A stretch of 15,580 nt of DNA from JASJBU01 sp965372385 (GTDB taxonomy: Bacteria; Pseudomonadota; Gammaproteobacteria; Chromatiales; Chromatiaceae), in NCBI GenBank assembly GCA_965372385.1, contig CBDVCD010000056.1, positions 1 through 15,580 on the forward strand, given 5' to 3'. Positions 14,243 to 15,580 of this stretch are shown here, piece after piece; position 1 is the stretch's first letter, and each line of letters begins with the position of its first letter. A model generated the notes under the pieces. It was given only the letters and a program-made list of their open reading frames with translations. It was not told where the DNA came from and ran no database searches. Made by a program: the position numbers and the translations under genes.

Positions 14243-14713
14243 ATGAGAGTATTCTGGTTTGTGCTTATGTTGGCGGTTTCTGGTCTCAGCCTGGCGGGTG
14301 ACGACACTGACCGAACGACTGGACCGATGGTGATCTTCAAATCGGCGGAGTCCTTCGAGGATGTGATCGAGAATATCAAGATGGCCATCGAGGAGCGGGG
14401 CATGCTGGTGAGCGGTACCCTGCATGTCAGCGATATGCTCAACCGCACCGGGCCGGATCTGGGCTACCAGCAGGTGTTCGAACGGGCCGAGTCGGTGGAG
14501 TTCTGCAGCGTCTCGATCTCCCATCAGATGACCCAGGTGGCGCCGGAAAACATGGCCATCTGTCCCTTCACCATTTCGGTCTATATCCGCAGCGATGCAC
14601 CGGATCAGCTCTATGTGGCCTACCGGCGCCAGCAGCTGGCCGGGGATGCGGCAGCCGTCACCGCGACCATCCACGAACTGCTGAATGGCATTGTCGAGGA
14701 CTCCATCGAGTAG
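14243..14713 (+). CDS. DUF302-family exported protein
   Basis: This 156-residue protein has a signal peptide (core VFWFVLMLAV, cleavage near residue 18-19) and one DUF302 domain. The domain shows the early S-x-E-S-F-E-D-V-I-E-N-I-K-M-A-I-E helix and the later block V-E-F-C-S-V-S-I ... A-I-C-P-F-T-I-S-V-Y, with two cysteines, C88 and C107. DUF302 proteins are small alpha/beta proteins, often found with sulfur or redox genes; their function is unknown. ATG 14243 is preferred over 14237, because ggag lies seven bases before it. The TRAP remnant ends three bases upstream. No terminator hairpin is evident downstream. Confidence 0.75.
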   Translation: MRVFWFVLMLAVSGLSLAGDDTDRTTGPMVIFKSAESFEDVIENIKMAIEERGMLVSGTLHVSDMLNRTGPDLGYQQVFERAESVEFCSVSISHQMTQVAPENMAICPFTISVYIRSDAPDQLYVAYRRQQLAGDAAAVTATIHELLNGIVEDSIE

Positions 14714-15223
14714 CGTCCGGGGTGCCCCCTCCTGGCCAAAGGATTATCCAGATAGATATAGGGACAATCCCTGGGATGGTGAGTGATCATCCGTATTTAG
14801 AACTCATCGCGCCTGATATATATTCTAAAATTATCATTTGGGAATAATAACCCTTTTAATGGGGAGGTAGATACCCTTACTGACTCTCTATTTGAAAGTC
14901 TTCACGCTCACCCGGCGTAATGGCCATCATCGGCCATGACAAAGGTCAGTGGTGAGGTCCAGCGAATCGACCTCTCTATAAAAACCAATCTCAATCGGAT
15001 CTTTGCCGGCCATAAAAATAACCTGACCGGCGAACACAGGGATCGAGTGCCAAGAATGATTCAGTATCCCCCAACGGATACTGTTCATGGAACGCGGACC
15101 CTAAAGCAGTTACAGATCCCGCGTCCAAATAAACGCCAAGTCCGCTACTTCGCTCCATGCAACATGGAGGGGAGAGAAACGGATACCTTGGCATAAAAAC
15201 TAAATCTATTCGGAGGAAAGAAG
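14714..15223. other. Gene-poor 510-bp intergenic stretch
   Basis: No convincing gene is seen. The left part (about 14805-14870) is A+T-rich and could house a promoter. A perfect short palindrome, atggcc-atcatc-ggccat, lies at 14920-14937. An 86-codon plus-strand frame at 14936 has neither ribosome site nor protein-like composition. The last bases (cggaggaaag, from 15211) are the strong ribosome site of the next gene. Confidence 0.5.
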
Positions 15224-15580
15224 ATGGAATCCAACTGGAAAAGACGGCGCTGGCCCGTCTGCGCGGCGTCAACTATTGCCATGCTGTCGGTACTCTCGGT
15301 CGCTCACGCCGGAAAGATCACCTCAATTCCCAGCGCCTCGGACGCGGAGGGATTTGGCGGCTGGAATCTCGACAATGTGACGGTGAATGTTCCCGGCGGT
15401 TCATACAATGAAGCTACGGGAGCCTATACGATCGGGCCTGATGGCGCCTACACCAGTGATGTGGACGATGGCGCCGGCACCGTGATGTCCAGGATCATCG
15501 CCAAGCCCTGGCCCGTCGGCGAACCGCCCGGGGTCAAGGTGATCAACGACGATCTGGCGGTGAACATCAAAAAGCCGGTC
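15224..15580 (+). CDS. Secreted protein of unknown function, 5' part only (runs off the window)
   Basis: The frame opens at ATG 15224 behind a very strong ribosome site (ggaggaaag, spacing about five) and stays open to the window end, giving 119 residues so far. A clear Sec signal peptide (basic N-region, core STIAMLSVLSV, A-H-A cleavage after residue 29) is followed by an acidic, Gly/Asp-rich mature start (S-D-A-E-G-F-G-G-W-N-L-D, then V-N-V-P-G-G-S-Y). Conserved-looking Trp and Pro residues (K-P-W-P-V-G-E-P-P-G) occur near 94-103. No lipobox, heme motif or catalytic motif is seen in this part. It is probably the first gene of a new transcription unit, given the 510-bp gap before it. The family is not recognised. 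Confidence 0.75.
   Translation, partial: MESNWKRRRWPVCAASTIAMLSVLSVAHAGKITSIPSASDAEGFGGWNLDNVTVNVPGGSYNEATGAYTIGPDGAYTSDVDDGAGTVMSRIIAKPWPVGEPPGVKVINDDLAVNIKKPV

Noticed and set aside
14936..15196. 86-codon plus-strand frame in the gap before the last gene
   Set aside because: No ribosome site, no signal or motif, and composition unlike the neighbouring genes.

Overview
The window looks like a chromosomal segment of a free-living Gram-negative bacterium, most likely a gammaproteobacterium. This rests on several Lol-type lipoproteins, an HdeA-like periplasmic protein, a DUF5329-like protein, MscS- and TRAP-type membrane proteins, and the kinds of short intergenic palindromes common in that class. 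No rRNA, tRNA, CRISPR array or complete insertion sequence was seen. The genus cannot be named from the sequence alone.

Layout. Positions 1-690 are a graveyard of fragments. They hold an exact but internally deleted copy of part of a serine-hydrolase gene that lies intact 3 kb downstream. Next comes a 236-bp non-autonomous element with IS1380/ISEcp1-like ends and a perfect 5-bp target duplication. Then follow the first ~30 codons of a Phd/YefM antitoxin and a frameshifted tail that overlaps the next gene. Positions 688-3020 carry a K+-channel-like protein, a patatin-like lipoprotein and a 56-aa small ORF. A beta-lactamase-fold serine hydrolase follows on the minus strand (3176-4084). A plus-strand pair (4165-6551) encodes an acid phosphatase lipoprotein of the HAD class, translationally coupled to a TLC-type (ATP/ADP translocase-like) transporter. 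A minus-strand pair (7435-6764) encodes a glycine-zipper protein and an HdeA-like protein. A 570-bp repeat-bearing gap precedes a phospholipase-D/cardiolipin-synthase-like lipoprotein (8006-9607). A compact operon (9734-12873) encodes a DUF5329-like protein, an endonuclease/exonuclease/phosphatase-fold lipoprotein and an MscS channel. The rest holds an unknown lipoprotein, a TRAP-permease C-terminal remnant coupled to a DUF302 protein, a gene-poor 510 bp, and the start of an unrecognised secreted protein that runs off the right edge.

How the genes may work together. The striking theme is the cell envelope. Most intact products carry a signal peptide, a lipobox or membrane segments. Four lipoproteins are predicted hydrolases of esters or phosphoesters (patatin, HAD phosphatase, PLD, EEP). 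This suggests envelope-lipid or nucleotide turnover, but it is inferred from gene content only. The HAD phosphatase stands out twice. It has an Asp right after the lipidated Cys, which would keep it on the inner membrane beside its coupled transporter. It also carries a loop matching the EF-hand calcium-binding pattern.
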